NCBI GenBank assembly: GCA_039198065.1
Contig: JBCCTU010000008.1
Location: 62,001 to 126,000 of the forward strand
DNA length: 64,000 bases
From: CALHVX01 sp039198065
GTDB taxonomy: Bacteria; Pseudomonadota; Gammaproteobacteria; Pseudomonadales; Azotimanducaceae
Direction: 5' to 3'
The notes under the pieces were generated by a model. That model saw only the letters and a list, made by a program, of their open reading frames with translations, searched no databases and was not told the DNA's origin. This document shows, in pieces, positions 19,131 through 28,401 of the stretch (the first letter of the stretch is position 1; every line of letters begins with the position of its first letter). Both the position numbers and the translations under genes were made by a program.

Positions 19131-20207
19131 TCAGTCGATGTTTTCACCACCCTCTTGCTGGCTGCGCTTGTGATCCATCGCTCCCCGCGCCACGCGGCCG
19201 AATTCGCGAACCCGCGCATGACGCTCGGCGACGGACTCTCTCGCGTAAGCCTCTTCGCGCTTGAGCTTTTCGTAGGAGCGTAAGCGCCGCTCATCGAGCG
19301 TTCCGGCGGCGATCGCCGCGAGCACAGCGCACCCCGGCTCCCCCCGATGCTGGCAATCGCGAAACCGACACTGCTGAGCCAGCGCCTCGATGTCTTCGAA
19401 CGCAGCACCGAGACCGTCGTCCAGGGCCGGCAGCTGCAGCTCACGGATACCCGGACTATCCAGAAGTAGCGCACCGGCCGCCAATCGATGCAGCGAGCGG
19501 TGCGTGGTCGTGTGGCGCCCTTTGCCGTCTTCGTCACGAATCGCACCGGTCAGCTGCACAACGCTGCCTGCAAGACTGTTCAACAGCGTCGACTTTCCGA
19601 CCCCCGACGACCCCAGCAACGCGAGCGTCGCGCCGCGCGTGCACCAGGCCAACACTCCGGCCAGGGTTTCGGGATCGAGGGCGTTGATCAGTTCCACAAT
19701 CACCTGCGGCCCAAGGCTGCGCGCCTGGTCCCGATAGGCTTCCGCATCGTCACTGAGGTCAGCCTTGGTGAGCACGATGACCGGTTGGCAACCGCTGTCG
19801 AAGGCGAGCGCAAGATAGCGCTCGAGCCGCGACAGGCTGAAGTCTTGGTTACAGGACGTCACGATCAGAAGCGTGTCGACGTTGGCACCGATGAGCTGAA
19901 CCTCTGAGGTTCGTCCAGGCACCACGCGTTTGATCAGACTAATCCGCTCGAGTACCCGCTCGATTTGTGCACCCGCGGTATCGAGCACCACCCAATCGCC
20001 CACCGTCGGCCGCTCTTCGGCATCCAACTGGTACCAGCGTCCACCAAGCGGCAGCGGCTGATCGTCCACGGCAGCACCGTCAAGGGTCAGTCCGGCACGC
20101 TGTACCGCGGTTACCCGCGCGATCCGCTGTTCAGTGAGTTCTTCTAACGATACCTGCTGCGCGAACACCGGCTTCCAGCCGAGCGCTGCAAGATCCGTCT
20201 CAGTCAT
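19131..20207 (-). CDS. rsgA: Ribosome small-subunit-dependent GTPase A
   Basis: RsgA is a circularly permuted GTPase that checks late 30S subunit maturation. The order of motifs shows the permutation: VLTKADL (G4) precedes GSSGVGKSTLLNSL (G1), HTTTHR (G2) and DSPGIREL (G3). An OB-like N-terminal domain precedes it, and a zinc knuckle follows (CRFRDCQHRGEPGC). The start at 20207 (MTETDLAALGW) gives 358 residues and overlaps the upstream gene by eight bases (ATGACTGA), indicating translational coupling; the frame is open further upstream but lacks homology-like sequence there. Confidence 0.95.
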   Translation of the reverse strand: MTETDLAALGWKPVFAQQVSLEELTEQRIARVTAVQRAGLTLDGAAVDDQPLPLGGRWYQLDAEERPTVGDWVVLDTAGAQIERVLERISLIKRVVPGRTSEVQLIGANVDTLLIVTSCNQDFSLSRLERYLALAFDSGCQPVIVLTKADLSDDAEAYRDQARSLGPQVIVELINALDPETLAGVLAWCTRGATLALLGSSGVGKSTLLNSLAGSVVQLTGAIRDEDGKGRHTTTHRSLHRLAAGALLLDSPGIRELQLPALDDGLGAAFEDIEALAQQCRFRDCQHRGEPGCAVLAAIAAGTLDERRLRSYEKLKREEAYARESVAERHARVREFGRVARGAMDHKRSQQEGGENID

Positions 20208-21018
20208 GCTGCATGAGAAGCGGGAGGAAGGGATCAAGACCCGCGCTGCGCTCGCGCCAGTCCGGCATATGCGCCTCAACCAATCGATGAAACGCCGGAC
20301 CGTGATGATGGTGTTGCAGATGACAGAGTTCGTGCAGAACCACGTACTCGATCTGGGCCCGAGGCGTTTTCACGAGATGCGTATTGAGGGACAGCCGACC
20401 GCGGGCGCTGCAGCTGCCCCACTGGCTGCGCATGTAGCGATGACCCCAGGGGGGTACGCGCCCGTTTAACCAAGGCAGCTCACGATACCCCTCAAGCACC
20501 GTTGCCAGTTCGCGCCCGGCCTCCCTGCGATACCAGTCCCGCAGTTGCTCAGCGACCGATGCCGGACTCGGGTCCCGAGCCAGCACGCTGAGCCGCGTCG
20601 GTTGGCCGCGGCGCGCGTCAACGTCGAGCACCACGGAATCGATGAGCCCCGGCTCAACAACCAAGGTCAGCGGCATGCCCAACCAATACACGAGGTCGCC
20701 ACTCGAGAACGACTGTCGGGAGCTTGGTTGCCGGCCACCGGTCTTGGCGTTCAGCGTGTTCAGCTTGTGTCGCAACCAGCGGCTGTGATCGCGGACGACG
20801 GCAATGACTTCTGCATCGGTGACATTGACCGGCGCGTCGAGCACCACGACCCCTGTGGGATCGACGACAAGTCCGATGCGGCTGCGCCGTCGACGATTGC
20901 GCCGCAGCTCAACGGGAATGTCCTCGACGATGAGCTGTTGCGCGACCGGGTTCGAGCCGGGTTGCCCGGCGGCTGCGCCTTGTGCCGTGAGTTTGCTGGT
21001 CACCGAAGCTGGAATCAC
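20200..21018 (-). CDS. YgjP-like zinc metallopeptidase domain protein (M48/SprT-like)
   Basis: The protein has 272 residues with the zinc motif VVLHELCHLQHHHHGPAFH (HExxH plus a downstream His) and the preceding RMRSQWGSCSARGRLSLN-type block, here YMRSQWGSCSARGRLSLN. This is the COG1451/YgjP signature. The cellular role is unclear; some relatives sit in restriction or DNA-repair islands, others, as here, beside housekeeping genes. Its last eight bases overlap the start of rsgA. It is divergent from the carboxylase gene, 87 bases away. Confidence 0.88.
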   Translation of the reverse strand: MIPASVTSKLTAQGAAAGQPGSNPVAQQLIVEDIPVELRRNRRRRSRIGLVVDPTGVVVLDAPVNVTDAEVIAVVRDHSRWLRHKLNTLNAKTGGRQPSSRQSFSSGDLVYWLGMPLTLVVEPGLIDSVVLDVDARRGQPTRLSVLARDPSPASVAEQLRDWYRREAGRELATVLEGYRELPWLNGRVPPWGHRYMRSQWGSCSARGRLSLNTHLVKTPRAQIEYVVLHELCHLQHHHHGPAFHRLVEAHMPDWRERSAGLDPFLPLLMQHD

Positions 21019-21105
21019 TGGACGGTTGTACAGTGTACTCAGCAGCGAGCGTAGCGCCAGCCTTTCAAGCCCCGGATAATGCGAGCCCTGGGGAGGGCAA
21101 CATTC

Positions 21106-24100
21106 ATGACCGATTCGACGCCGGCGGCGCTACTGATCGCCAATCGAGGTGAGATTGCCGTGCGCATCATTCGCAGCGCTCGACGCCTGGGCCTGCGAAC
21201 GCTCGCGATCTACAGCAGCGATGACCAAGACGGGTTGCACGTCACACTCGCCGGCGATGCGCTGCCGCTCCCGGGAGCCGGCGTCGCCGCCTATCTCGAC
21301 GCCGAAGCCATCATCGGACTGGCACAACAGGCGGGCGCCACGCTTGTTCATCCGGGCTACGGCTTCCTTGCCGAAAACGCTGCGTTTGCCGCCGCCGTCG
21401 CCGCGGCCGGCATGACCTTCGTCGGCCCTTCGCCAGCCAGCCTGACTACCCTGGGAGACAAGGTCGACGCCAAAGCCGAGGCAACCAAGCTCACCATCCC
21501 GGTTATTCCCGACTGGACCGAGATGGGCGCTACGGACGGTCTTGCAGCGTTCGCCGAGCGCGAAGCCCCGCTCATGATCAAGGCGCAAGCAGGCGGCGGC
21601 GGGCGCGGCATGCGTCATGTCGAAGATTCAGCCTCGCTGGCCGAGGCGCTCCGTCGCGCCCGTTCCGAGGCGAAGCGCGCCTTCGGCGACGACCGCGTTT
21701 ACCTCGAAAAGTACATCGAGGCACCGCGCCATATCGAGGTTCAGATCATCGGCGACGGTACGGAAGTGCGCAGCCTCGGTGATCGTGAATGCAGCCTGCA
21801 GCGCCGCCACCAGAAACTGGTCGAGTTCGCACCGGCACCGCACCTAAGCGATGAACTGCGGCGCGCGCTTCACGCCGATGCGGTTCGCCTTGCTCAGGCG
21901 CTGGCCTATCGCAGTCTCGGCACCGTTGAGTTTCTTGTCACCGGCAACGACTACTACTTCATCGAAGCCAACCCGCGGATCCAGGTCGAACACACCGTGA
22001 CCGAGGAAACTACGGGCCTCGATCTCGTCGCTCTGCAGCTCGCCCTGGCCCAAGGCGCGACCCTGAGCGATCTGCCGGAACTCGACGCGTTCAAAGTAGG
22101 GTGTCCCGTGCTTGGCGCCGCGGTCCAGCTGCGGCTGTGCGCAGAGGTGCTGACCGACAGCGGCGACTGGATCCCGAGCACCGGTCAGCTGACCGCCTTC
22201 GAGCCGCCTGCGGGTTTCGGGGTTCGCGTCGACGGTTGCGGCTATACCGGACTCGAGCTGCGGGGCGGCTTCGATTCCCTGCTGGCGAAACTGATCGTCA
22301 GCGCAGCCCAGCCGGAACAGCTCCTACCTGCCGCGCGTGCGGCACTGAGCGAATTTCGTGTCACTGGCGTGGCTACCAACGCCCCGCTGCTCGCTGCGAT
22401 TCTCGATTTACCCGAGGTCGCGGCGGCGCAGGCCACGACGCAAACGCTGGAAGCCGCCCTGCCGCAGTTGATCGAGGCCGTGCAAGAACGCGAACGATCA
22501 TCAAGCGCTGACAACACCGGCGCACCGAACGTCGGCTTGGCCGGTGCGGCCATCGACGCGCGGGATCCGCTCGCGGTCCTCGACTTCGGTAAGGCAAACG
22601 AAGCGTCCGAAACACCAAACGCCACAGCAGCGCAGGACGCACCACCGGGACATCAGTGGGTCGCAGCGCCAATGCAGGGCACGGTGCTGGAAGTAAACGC
22701 GGAACCCGGGGGGTTCGTACCCGCTGGCGCCTGCCTGGCAATCATGGACGCCATGAAAATGGAGCATGAGATCCGTAGCCCCGTTGCCGGCACGGTGCGC
22801 CAGATCCAGGCGGCCGCCGGTCAAGCCGTCGTCGCCGAGCATCCACTGTTTCTCGTGGAAGCCGGAGACAGCGACGCCGCACAGGTCGCGGCAACAGAAA
22901 CGCTTGATCCAGACACCATTCGCCCGGACCTCGCCGAAGCCCTCGACCGACACCGCGTAGGTCTCGACGAGGCTCGACCCGACGCCGTTGCCCGGCGGCG
23001 CAAGACCGGCCACACGACGGCCCGGGAAAACCTTGCGGCGCTAATCGACCCGGACAGCTACGTCGAGTACGGCCCCCTGGTGATCGCGGCACAGCGACGA
23101 CGGCGCAGCGTCGAGGATCTCATTGAAAAAACCCCCGGGGACGGACTGATCGCCGGCATTGGATCTGTCAACGGCGAGTTGTTCCCGGACGCCAACACGC
23201 AATGCGCGGTACTGAGCTACGACTACACGGTCCTCGCCGGTACCCAAGGAGGGCAGAACCACCGCAAGAAAGATCGGCTGTTCGAAGTCGCGCTCGAGTA
23301 TCGGCTGCCGGTGGTGTTCTTTACCGAAGGTGGTGGCGGCCGCCCCGGCGACACCGACGGCATCGGCGGTTCAGGACTGGACTGCTGGGCCTTCAACTAC
23401 TTCGGGCGCCTCAGTGGCCAGGTGCCGCTCGTCGGTATCGTGTCCGGGCGCTGCTTTGCCGGTAATGCCGCCCTGCTCGGCTGCTGCGACGTTGTGATCG
23501 CGACGGAAGGCAGCAACATCGGCATGGGCGGACCGGCGATGATCGAAGGCGGCGGGCTCGGCATCTTTCGCCCGGAAGACATCGGGCCCCTGGAGGTTCA
23601 GCGCGCCAACGGCGTGGTCGACATCGCGGTTACGGACTATCCCGAAGCCATCGCTGTGGCCAAGCAGTACCTCAGCTACTTCCAAGGTCCGCGCAGCGAC
23701 GCGGAAGTGCCCGATCAACGCCTCTTGCGCCACGTCATTCCGGAAAACCGACTGCGCGTTTACGACGTCCGTCAGGTGATCAATGGGCTCTGCGATACCG
23801 ATAGCGTGCTGGAGCTGCGCCGCGATTTCGGCGTCGGCATGATCACCAGCCTCGGGCGCATCGACGGACGCCCGATCGGTATCGTTGCCAACAACCCAAG
23901 CCACCTCGGCGGTGCCATCGACGCGGACGGTGCCGACAAGGCCGCGCGCTTTCTCAAACTCTGCGACGCCTTCGGCCTACCGGTGCTGTTTCTCTGCGAT
24001 ACCCCCGGAATCATGGTGGGACCGGAGGTCGAGAAGACCGCCCTCGTCCGCCACGCCGCACGGCTGTTCGTGGTAGGTGCCAGCCTGCGCGTACCGTTCT

Positions 24101-24474
24101 TCACGATCATTCTCCGCAAAGGCTACGGGCTTGGTGCTCAAGCCATGGCCGGCGGTTCCTTCAAGGCGCCGTTTTTCACCGTCGCCTGGCCAACGGGCGA
24201 GTTCGGCGGTATGGGACTCGAAGGCGCCGTAAAACTCGGCTATCGCAACGAGCTGGCGGCGATCGACGATCCGGAAGAACGCGCGAACACCTTCGCAGAG
24301 ATGGTCGAGCGCATGTACGAACGCGGTAAGGCGGTCAGCACGGCGTCGTACTTCGAGATCGACGACGTCATCGATCCAGCCGATTCCCGTCGCTGGATCG
24401 CCATGGCCCTGGACTCAGTGCAGGGCAAGGCAGACAAGACCGGCGCCCGGCCCCGCTGCATCGATACCTGGTAG
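21106..24474 (+). CDS. Single-chain biotin-dependent acyl-CoA carboxylase (BC-BCCP-CT fusion)
   Basis: The polypeptide has 1122 residues from the ATG at 21106 (GGGGAGGG upstream). It joins all catalytic parts of an acyl-CoA carboxylase. Biotin carboxylase occupies about 1-450 (ANRGEIAVRIIRSARRLG, HPGYGFLAENAAFA, KAQAGGGGRGMR, FIEANPRIQVEHTVTEE). A linker follows, then a biotin carrier domain with the biotinyl Lys in MDAMKMEHE near residue 550. The carboxyltransferase, with fused beta and alpha halves, spans about 630-1122 (GTQGGQNHRKKDRLFE, CDTPGIMVGPEVEK, ILRKGYGLGAQAMAGGS). This architecture matches the single-chain long-chain acyl-CoA carboxylases described in mycobacteria and relatives in proteobacteria. 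The acyl preference cannot be read from sequence. Confidence 0.93.
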   Translation: MTDSTPAALLIANRGEIAVRIIRSARRLGLRTLAIYSSDDQDGLHVTLAGDALPLPGAGVAAYLDAEAIIGLAQQAGATLVHPGYGFLAENAAFAAAVAAAGMTFVGPSPASLTTLGDKVDAKAEATKLTIPVIPDWTEMGATDGLAAFAEREAPLMIKAQAGGGGRGMRHVEDSASLAEALRRARSEAKRAFGDDRVYLEKYIEAPRHIEVQIIGDGTEVRSLGDRECSLQRRHQKLVEFAPAPHLSDELRRALHADAVRLAQALAYRSLGTVEFLVTGNDYYFIEANPRIQVEHTVTEETTGLDLVALQLALAQGATLSDLPELDAFKVGCPVLGAAVQLRLCAEVLTDSGDWIPSTGQLTAFEPPAGFGVRVDGCGYTGLELRGGFDSLLAKLIVSAAQPEQLLPAARAALSEFRVTGVATNAPLLAAILDLPEVAAAQATTQTLEAALPQLIEAVQERERSSSADNTGAPNVGLAGAAIDARDPLAVLDFGKANEASETPNATAAQDAPPGHQWVAAPMQGTVLEVNAEPGGFVPAGACLAIMDAMKMEHEIRSPVAGTVRQIQAAAGQAVVAEHPLFLVEAGDSDAAQVAATETLDPDTIRPDLAEALDRHRVGLDEARPDAVARRRKTGHTTARENLAALIDPDSYVEYGPLVIAAQRRRRSVEDLIEKTPGDGLIAGIGSVNGELFPDANTQCAVLSYDYTVLAGTQGGQNHRKKDRLFEVALEYRLPVVFFTEGGGGRPGDTDGIGGSGLDCWAFNYFGRLSGQVPLVGIVSGRCFAGNAALLGCCDVVIATEGSNIGMGGPAMIEGGGLGIFRPEDIGPLEVQRANGVVDIAVTDYPEAIAVAKQYLSYFQGPRSDAEVPDQRLLRHVIPENRLRVYDVRQVINGLCDTDSVLELRRDFGVGMITSLGRIDGRPIGIVANNPSHLGGAIDADGADKAARFLKLCDAFGLPVLFLCDTPGIMVGPEVEKTALVRHAARLFVVGASLRVPFFTIILRKGYGLGAQAMAGGSFKAPFFTVAWPTGEFGGMGLEGAVKLGYRNELAAIDDPEERANTFAEMVERMYERGKAVSTASYFEIDDVIDPADSRRWIAMALDSVQGKADKTGARPRCIDTW

Positions 24475-24552
24475 GCAGTCGGCCGACCGATTCGGAGTGA
24501 ACCCGGTTGGTTCTCACTGTGACTCAACGAAGAGTCCTGTGAGATCCAGCCC

Positions 24553-25506
24553 ATGAAGTCGAATGCCCTGCAGCGCCTGCTCCTGTGTTTGTTCTGCGCC
24601 CTTGGCGGTCCGTTCGCCGCGGCGGCACAGGTATCCCTCGATACCGCAGCACACAACTCTCTGGGGTTGGCCACACCGGCAAACATCGATCGCTTCGCCC
24701 TTTCCGTTGAGCTTAAAAGCGTCGAAGCCCAGGGCCACAACAACGCCTACATACGCCAGGCGCGATCGGTCGACGTCAGCTATTCCATCAGCAAGGCACT
24801 GAACGCCGAGCTGAGCCTCTGTGTGGCGCGCGAGGTGCGCGAGCTGCGCAACAACGAGGTGCACTGCTCGCCGCTGCGCGAGATTTACGCCGGCTGGTTC
24901 GATGACGACACGCACCAGCTTCGCTTCGGCCGAGCCGAGGTTGCGACCGCCCACTGGATGCCCAGCGGTCTGATGTTCCTCCGCGCCACACCGAAGCTCC
25001 GAACGCTCGGCATGACGCCGACGGCCATTGATTCGAACGCCCTTCGCTTCGACTGGCGCCCCACCTTACCCAACCTGACCTTCGAGGCCCTGCAGGTGAC
25101 GCGGTCGCTGACGAGCGAACGCCCGGTGCTGCAAACGCTGATCACCAACGACGGTGTTCAAGACACCTTTCGCCCGCAGTTCCAGCTCGTCGTCACACTG
25201 TGCAACGCCAGCACGCTCGAACGGGCAGGCATCAAGGTCGACCCGAACACCTTCCGCTGTCACTCGAATCAGGTGGGCTACGCCGGCTACACCACAATCA
25301 ACGGAGAGATCCGGGGCGGACTTGCCGCGGGCGAAACCAAGGCGCACCACGACAGCTTGGATGACCGGTTCCGCCCCAAGGCCGGCAGATTCTGGATGAC
25401 CTTACGGGGCCGCGTCGATCAGTGGAACCAGCTAACGGAGCGGGACGAAAGCGATGCGGACAACACGCGGGTACGCACGGTCGAGGTTCTACTCGTCCGG
25501 CTTTAG
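24553..25506 (+). CDS. Secreted protein of unknown function
   Basis: The protein has 317 residues with a clear Sec signal peptide (MKSNALQRLLLCLFCALGG..AAAAQ). The mature part alternates hydrophobic and polar residues (VDVSYSISKALNAELSLCV, FRPQFQLVVTLCNAS), suggesting a beta-rich periplasmic or outer-membrane protein. Four or more Cys residues could form disulfides. I do not recognise a family. It follows the carboxylase by 78 bases on the same strand and is convergent with the SnoaL-like gene. Confidence 0.75.
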   Translation: MKSNALQRLLLCLFCALGGPFAAAAQVSLDTAAHNSLGLATPANIDRFALSVELKSVEAQGHNNAYIRQARSVDVSYSISKALNAELSLCVAREVRELRNNEVHCSPLREIYAGWFDDDTHQLRFGRAEVATAHWMPSGLMFLRATPKLRTLGMTPTAIDSNALRFDWRPTLPNLTFEALQVTRSLTSERPVLQTLITNDGVQDTFRPQFQLVVTLCNASTLERAGIKVDPNTFRCHSNQVGYAGYTTINGEIRGGLAAGETKAHHDSLDDRFRPKAGRFWMTLRGRVDQWNQLTERDESDADNTRVRTVEVLLVRL

Positions 25507-25526
25507 CCTGGGCAGAGGGCCGGCCG

Positions 25527-25913
25527 TCACCCGAGCGCTTTCAACAACGGGGTCGCGGCCCGGGTGTCGACATACTCCCGCAGCGCCGAAATCTGCGCGC
25601 CCTCGACGTCACCGACCACGCACAGCGGGATACGAAACGCGGTGCCATCCGGTGCCGTGCCGCACACCAGATGTTCCTCGACGAAACCGTCAGTCGTTGC
25701 ACGACACGCAATCGCCTCGTAACGAAAGTCCGGTACGGCGCGCTTTACGGCCTGGGCAAAGGTAATCAGCGCCGCTGCGTCCATCGCCGGTCCGCCGTTC
25801 TGAGTTCCGGCAAAGCTATGGGCCAGCATGCCCTCGATGGCCTCCGCGTCTGCTGCCTGCAGCGCATCGAACAGCCGTCGAGCCAGGGTTTCGTGATTTT
25901 TCTCTGCGCTCAC
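25527..25913 (-). CDS. SnoaL-like/NTF2-fold protein
   Basis: The protein has 128 residues with the pattern of an NTF2/SnoaL-like cone fold: an initial helix LARRLFDALQAADAEAIEGML, then VKRAVPDFRYEAI, and a strand-rich end with ISALREYVDTRAATPLL. Members include polyketide cyclases, isomerases and non-catalytic ligand binders; no function is assigned. It lies 26 bases downstream of the Nudix gene on the same strand, so co-transcription is likely. Confidence 0.8.
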   Translation of the reverse strand: MSAEKNHETLARRLFDALQAADAEAIEGMLAHSFAGTQNGGPAMDAAALITFAQAVKRAVPDFRYEAIACRATTDGFVEEHLVCGTAPDGTAFRIPLCVVGDVEGAQISALREYVDTRAATPLLKALG

Positions 25914-25939
25914 GTGGTTCCTCCTGCGCTCCGTGGGTA

Positions 25940-26722
25940 TCAGCGAGCCGCCGCGGTATCGCTGGTCGGCAAGTTGACCGGGACAACGGGCCGATGCACG
26001 GGAAACTCGGTTTTCGATGCCACCGCTGCGAGCAGCTCATCGGCACTCTGATATTGGTTGAGGGCCTGCAGCTGCATCTGCGTGACCCGCATCAGATCAA
26101 ACTCGCGCGCCTCGTTCCGCGCCAACGCCTGCCCCGGCGAGATCCAAACCGAATCGACGGTTTCCGCTTCATCGTGACGTCCGACCTGCACCGCAGGCGC
26201 TTTGGCAACAAAGAAGCGGGTATCGAAACGGCGCGGACGACCCACGGGAGTTACAAAGCGGTTGAAGTAGTGCACTCGGTCGATCGCAAGCTTCAGCTGC
26301 TCCTGGCGGCAGATGTCGAGCAGCGTCACCTCGTTGTCGTGGAGTGGTTTGCGCAGCGCATCAAAGCGCGTTTCTTTCTCTGCGTGCTCGTAGCTCAACA
26401 ACGACCCGTCCGCCTCATAGGCAAGCAGCAACCCGGCCTCCTCAAACGTCTCACGCAGCGCCGCAATGAGAAAGCCACGCCATTCGTAGCCAAGGGCCCG
26501 CAGCTGCGGTGCCTGGGTCTCGGACGGTTCTACTCGGACGGCATCGTACTTATGCAGGTGATCGTCGGCGTCGACCCGCCCGCCAGGAAAAACATACATA
26601 CCGCCGGCGAAGCTGGCGCCTTTGGTACGCCGCAGCATGAACAGTTCGAACTGCGGTTCGGCATCGCGCACGATCATAATCGTCGCTGCCGGACGAATAG
26701 GCTGTACGGCTGATGTCGCCAT
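25940..26722 (-). CDS. Nudix hydrolase with interrupted Nudix box (NUDT19-like)
   Basis: The protein has 260 residues. The Nudix box is split: MYVFPGGRVDADD supplies the front half, about 30 extra residues intervene, and FLIAALRETFEEAGLLL supplies the REx2EE core. An interrupted box is a trait of the NUDT19/acyl-CoA diphosphatase branch, which cleaves CoA or acyl-CoA to phosphopantetheine and 3',5'-ADP. HYFNRFVTPVGRPRRFDTRFF is also characteristic. The product fits a neighbourhood rich in acyl-CoA enzymes. Substrate assignment is inference. Confidence 0.85.
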   Translation of the reverse strand: MATSAVQPIRPAATIMIVRDAEPQFELFMLRRTKGASFAGGMYVFPGGRVDADDHLHKYDAVRVEPSETQAPQLRALGYEWRGFLIAALRETFEEAGLLLAYEADGSLLSYEHAEKETRFDALRKPLHDNEVTLLDICRQEQLKLAIDRVHYFNRFVTPVGRPRRFDTRFFVAKAPAVQVGRHDEAETVDSVWISPGQALARNEAREFDLMRVTQMQLQALNQYQSADELLAAVASKTEFPVHRPVVPVNLPTSDTAAAR

Positions 26723-26777
26723 CGCGATCGCTCCGGAAAAACCGCCAGTCTAGCGCGCCTGCCCGGTCGCTACGCCC

Positions 26778-27116
26778 CTAGCGCGGTCGAGGGCGCAGCT
26801 CGATGTCCACCAGCCGCCCGTTTTCAAACACCAGCTCCCGACGAAAACGGTTATCGCCCAGGTCGTAGACCCATTCATCGACGTAAACCAGGTAACCCGG
26901 GTAGCGCCATTCGGCCCGCTGCTGCTCATAGCCCGGCACACCACAGCGTTCCCGGACCTCATAGGGGCGGTAGCCGCGGGCAACGAGCTGATCGCCACAG
27001 CGCAGGGTTTCGACGGCACTCGCGGTTGGGACGAATCCCCCGACACTCAACGCCAGGCCCGCTGCCGCGACCATCAACCGCAGACGACAAGACACAGGGC
27101 CGCTGTCTCTATTCAT
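26778..27116 (-). CDS. DUF2845-like secreted protein
   Basis: The protein has 112 residues from the ATG at 27116, preceded by TTGGAGG with good spacing; the longer reading from 27134 is less likely. It has a signal peptide ending ASAVE. The mature part, LRCGDQLVARGYRPYEVRERCG, WVYDLGDNRFRRELVFENGRLVDIE, matches the small periplasmic DUF2845 family, with two Cys residues likely bridged. Function is unknown. Confidence 0.8.
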   Translation of the reverse strand: MNRDSGPVSCRLRLMVAAAGLALSVGGFVPTASAVETLRCGDQLVARGYRPYEVRERCGVPGYEQQRAEWRYPGYLVYVDEWVYDLGDNRFRRELVFENGRLVDIELRPRPR

Positions 27117-27418
27117 ATAAGTTGCCTCCAACACCCGATGATCCCGATGCCCGCGGGTCGACGCATCGTCGGGTCCAGCCTACGCTAGCGCCCTGAACGA
27201 CACATGAGCCGCCCCGGTCAACGAAACGGTCCGTCAGACGTTATCCCTGCATCCATCCGATGCGGCTGCACCCGATGACGCTTTCGACAAACAATTTGAC
27301 GCTCTGCACGGCCGGTACGGGAGATACCGAGTCGCGCTGGTTCGGAGTGCCTCACCATTCGGCCGAAAAAGACAATACATTACCCAAGCGAACGTCAGTG
27401 GTTGGATCCCGGACGCAC
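27117..27418. other. Divergent intergenic region, DUF2845 gene and sigma operon
   Basis: About 300 bases separate two divergent starts. No ORF with a credible ribosome site, no RNA gene and no convincing hairpin was seen. It must hold promoters for both directions; I could not assign -35/-10 boxes with confidence. Confidence 0.4.
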
Positions 27419-28000
27419 ATGAACACACCCGGTGATCTGAATCAGTTCCTTCGCAGCGTCGAACAACGGGCGTTCGCGATGACTTTAGTTGCAGTGCGCA
27501 ACCGGGACGACGCCCTGGACCTGGTGCAGGACAGCATGCTGCAGCTGGCGGAGAAGTACGCCGACCGTCCCTCCAGCGAGTGGGCACCACTCTTTTTCCG
27601 GATTCTGAAGAACAAGACGACGGACTATCACCGCCGGGGCCAGCGAACCCGAAGTCTTTTCAGTTGGCTAACGCCTGGAAAAAGCGACCAAGACGACACC
27701 CCCGATCCTATCGACCAAACCGCGGGCAGTCGGATCGAAGAGCCCGACATCATCCTCGCGAGCGCTGTCAGTGCCGAGGCCATTCAAGCCGCCGTAGCCG
27801 AGCTTCCAGAGCGTCAGCGCGAAGCGTTTCTGTTACGCACCTGGGAAGGCCTGGATGTAGCAGAGACTGCAACGGCCATGGGCTGTTCCACCGGCAGCGT
27901 TAAGACCCATCATTTTCGTGCGTTAGCGAACCTACGCGACGCACTTTGCGCGCACTGGCATGATGACCAGGCGGAAACCCAGACAGGTTCCGGATCATGA
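27419..28000 (+). CDS. ECF-type RNA polymerase sigma factor
   Basis: The protein has 193 residues from the ATG at 27419; upstream codons are open but do not resemble a sigma factor. Region 2 reads RNRDDALDLVQDSMLQLAEKY, and region 4 reads ELPERQREAFLLRTWEGLDVAETATAMG with the recognition helix CSTGSVKTHHFRALANL. It is the first gene of a tightly overlapped four-gene unit (ATGA overlap with the next), an arrangement in which the second gene often acts as anti-sigma. The regulon is unknown. Confidence 0.9.
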   Translation: MNTPGDLNQFLRSVEQRAFAMTLVAVRNRDDALDLVQDSMLQLAEKYADRPSSEWAPLFFRILKNKTTDYHRRGQRTRSLFSWLTPGKSDQDDTPDPIDQTAGSRIEEPDIILASAVSAEAIQAAVAELPERQREAFLLRTWEGLDVAETATAMGCSTGSVKTHHFRALANLRDALCAHWHDDQAETQTGSGS

Positions 28001-28401
28001 CAAACGACAACGACTCGCAAACAACACGACCTCAGCCCCCGGACGTGAGCGCCGAAGAGCGCTTCAGCGCCGCACTCCGCGAGCGCCTGGCACCGCTTGA
28101 GTTTGAAATCAGCCCCGAAGAGGGCGCGCGGCTGGATGCGGCCCGGCGCAGCGCCGTCGCTGCGGCAGAGGCAAGGCTGAACAAACCGCGGATGATGCTG
28201 CTGCGCTGGCAGTCCGCGGCCGCTGTCGCTGCGTTCGCAGTTGTTGCCGTGATTCTGGTCCCACAACGGGCCGCGGTAAGTGTCGATGCACTACCGACGT
28301 TGGACAGCTCTGAATTCGCTGCCGCCGCAGAACTCGAATTGCTGGAAGATCTGGAACTTCTCGCCTGGTTAGACGAGCAGGATCTCGCGGATGCGGGGTA
28401 A
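27997..28401 (+). CDS. DUF3619-like single-pass membrane protein, possible anti-sigma factor
   Basis: The protein has 134 residues: a cytoplasmic-looking charged N-terminal half (AEERFSAALRERLAPLEFEISP), one transmembrane helix near residues 75-95 (SAAAVAAFAVVAVILVP) and a short acidic Leu/Glu-rich tail (LELLEDLELLAWLDEQDL). Size, topology and the four-base overlap with the sigma gene suggest membrane control of that sigma factor. The DUF3619 call is from memory of the family's pattern and is tentative; the anti-sigma role is inferred. Confidence 0.75.
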   Translation: MTNDNDSQTTRPQPPDVSAEERFSAALRERLAPLEFEISPEEGARLDAARRSAVAAAEARLNKPRMMLLRWQSAAAVAAFAVVAVILVPQRAAVSVDALPTLDSSEFAAAAELELLEDLELLAWLDEQDLADAG

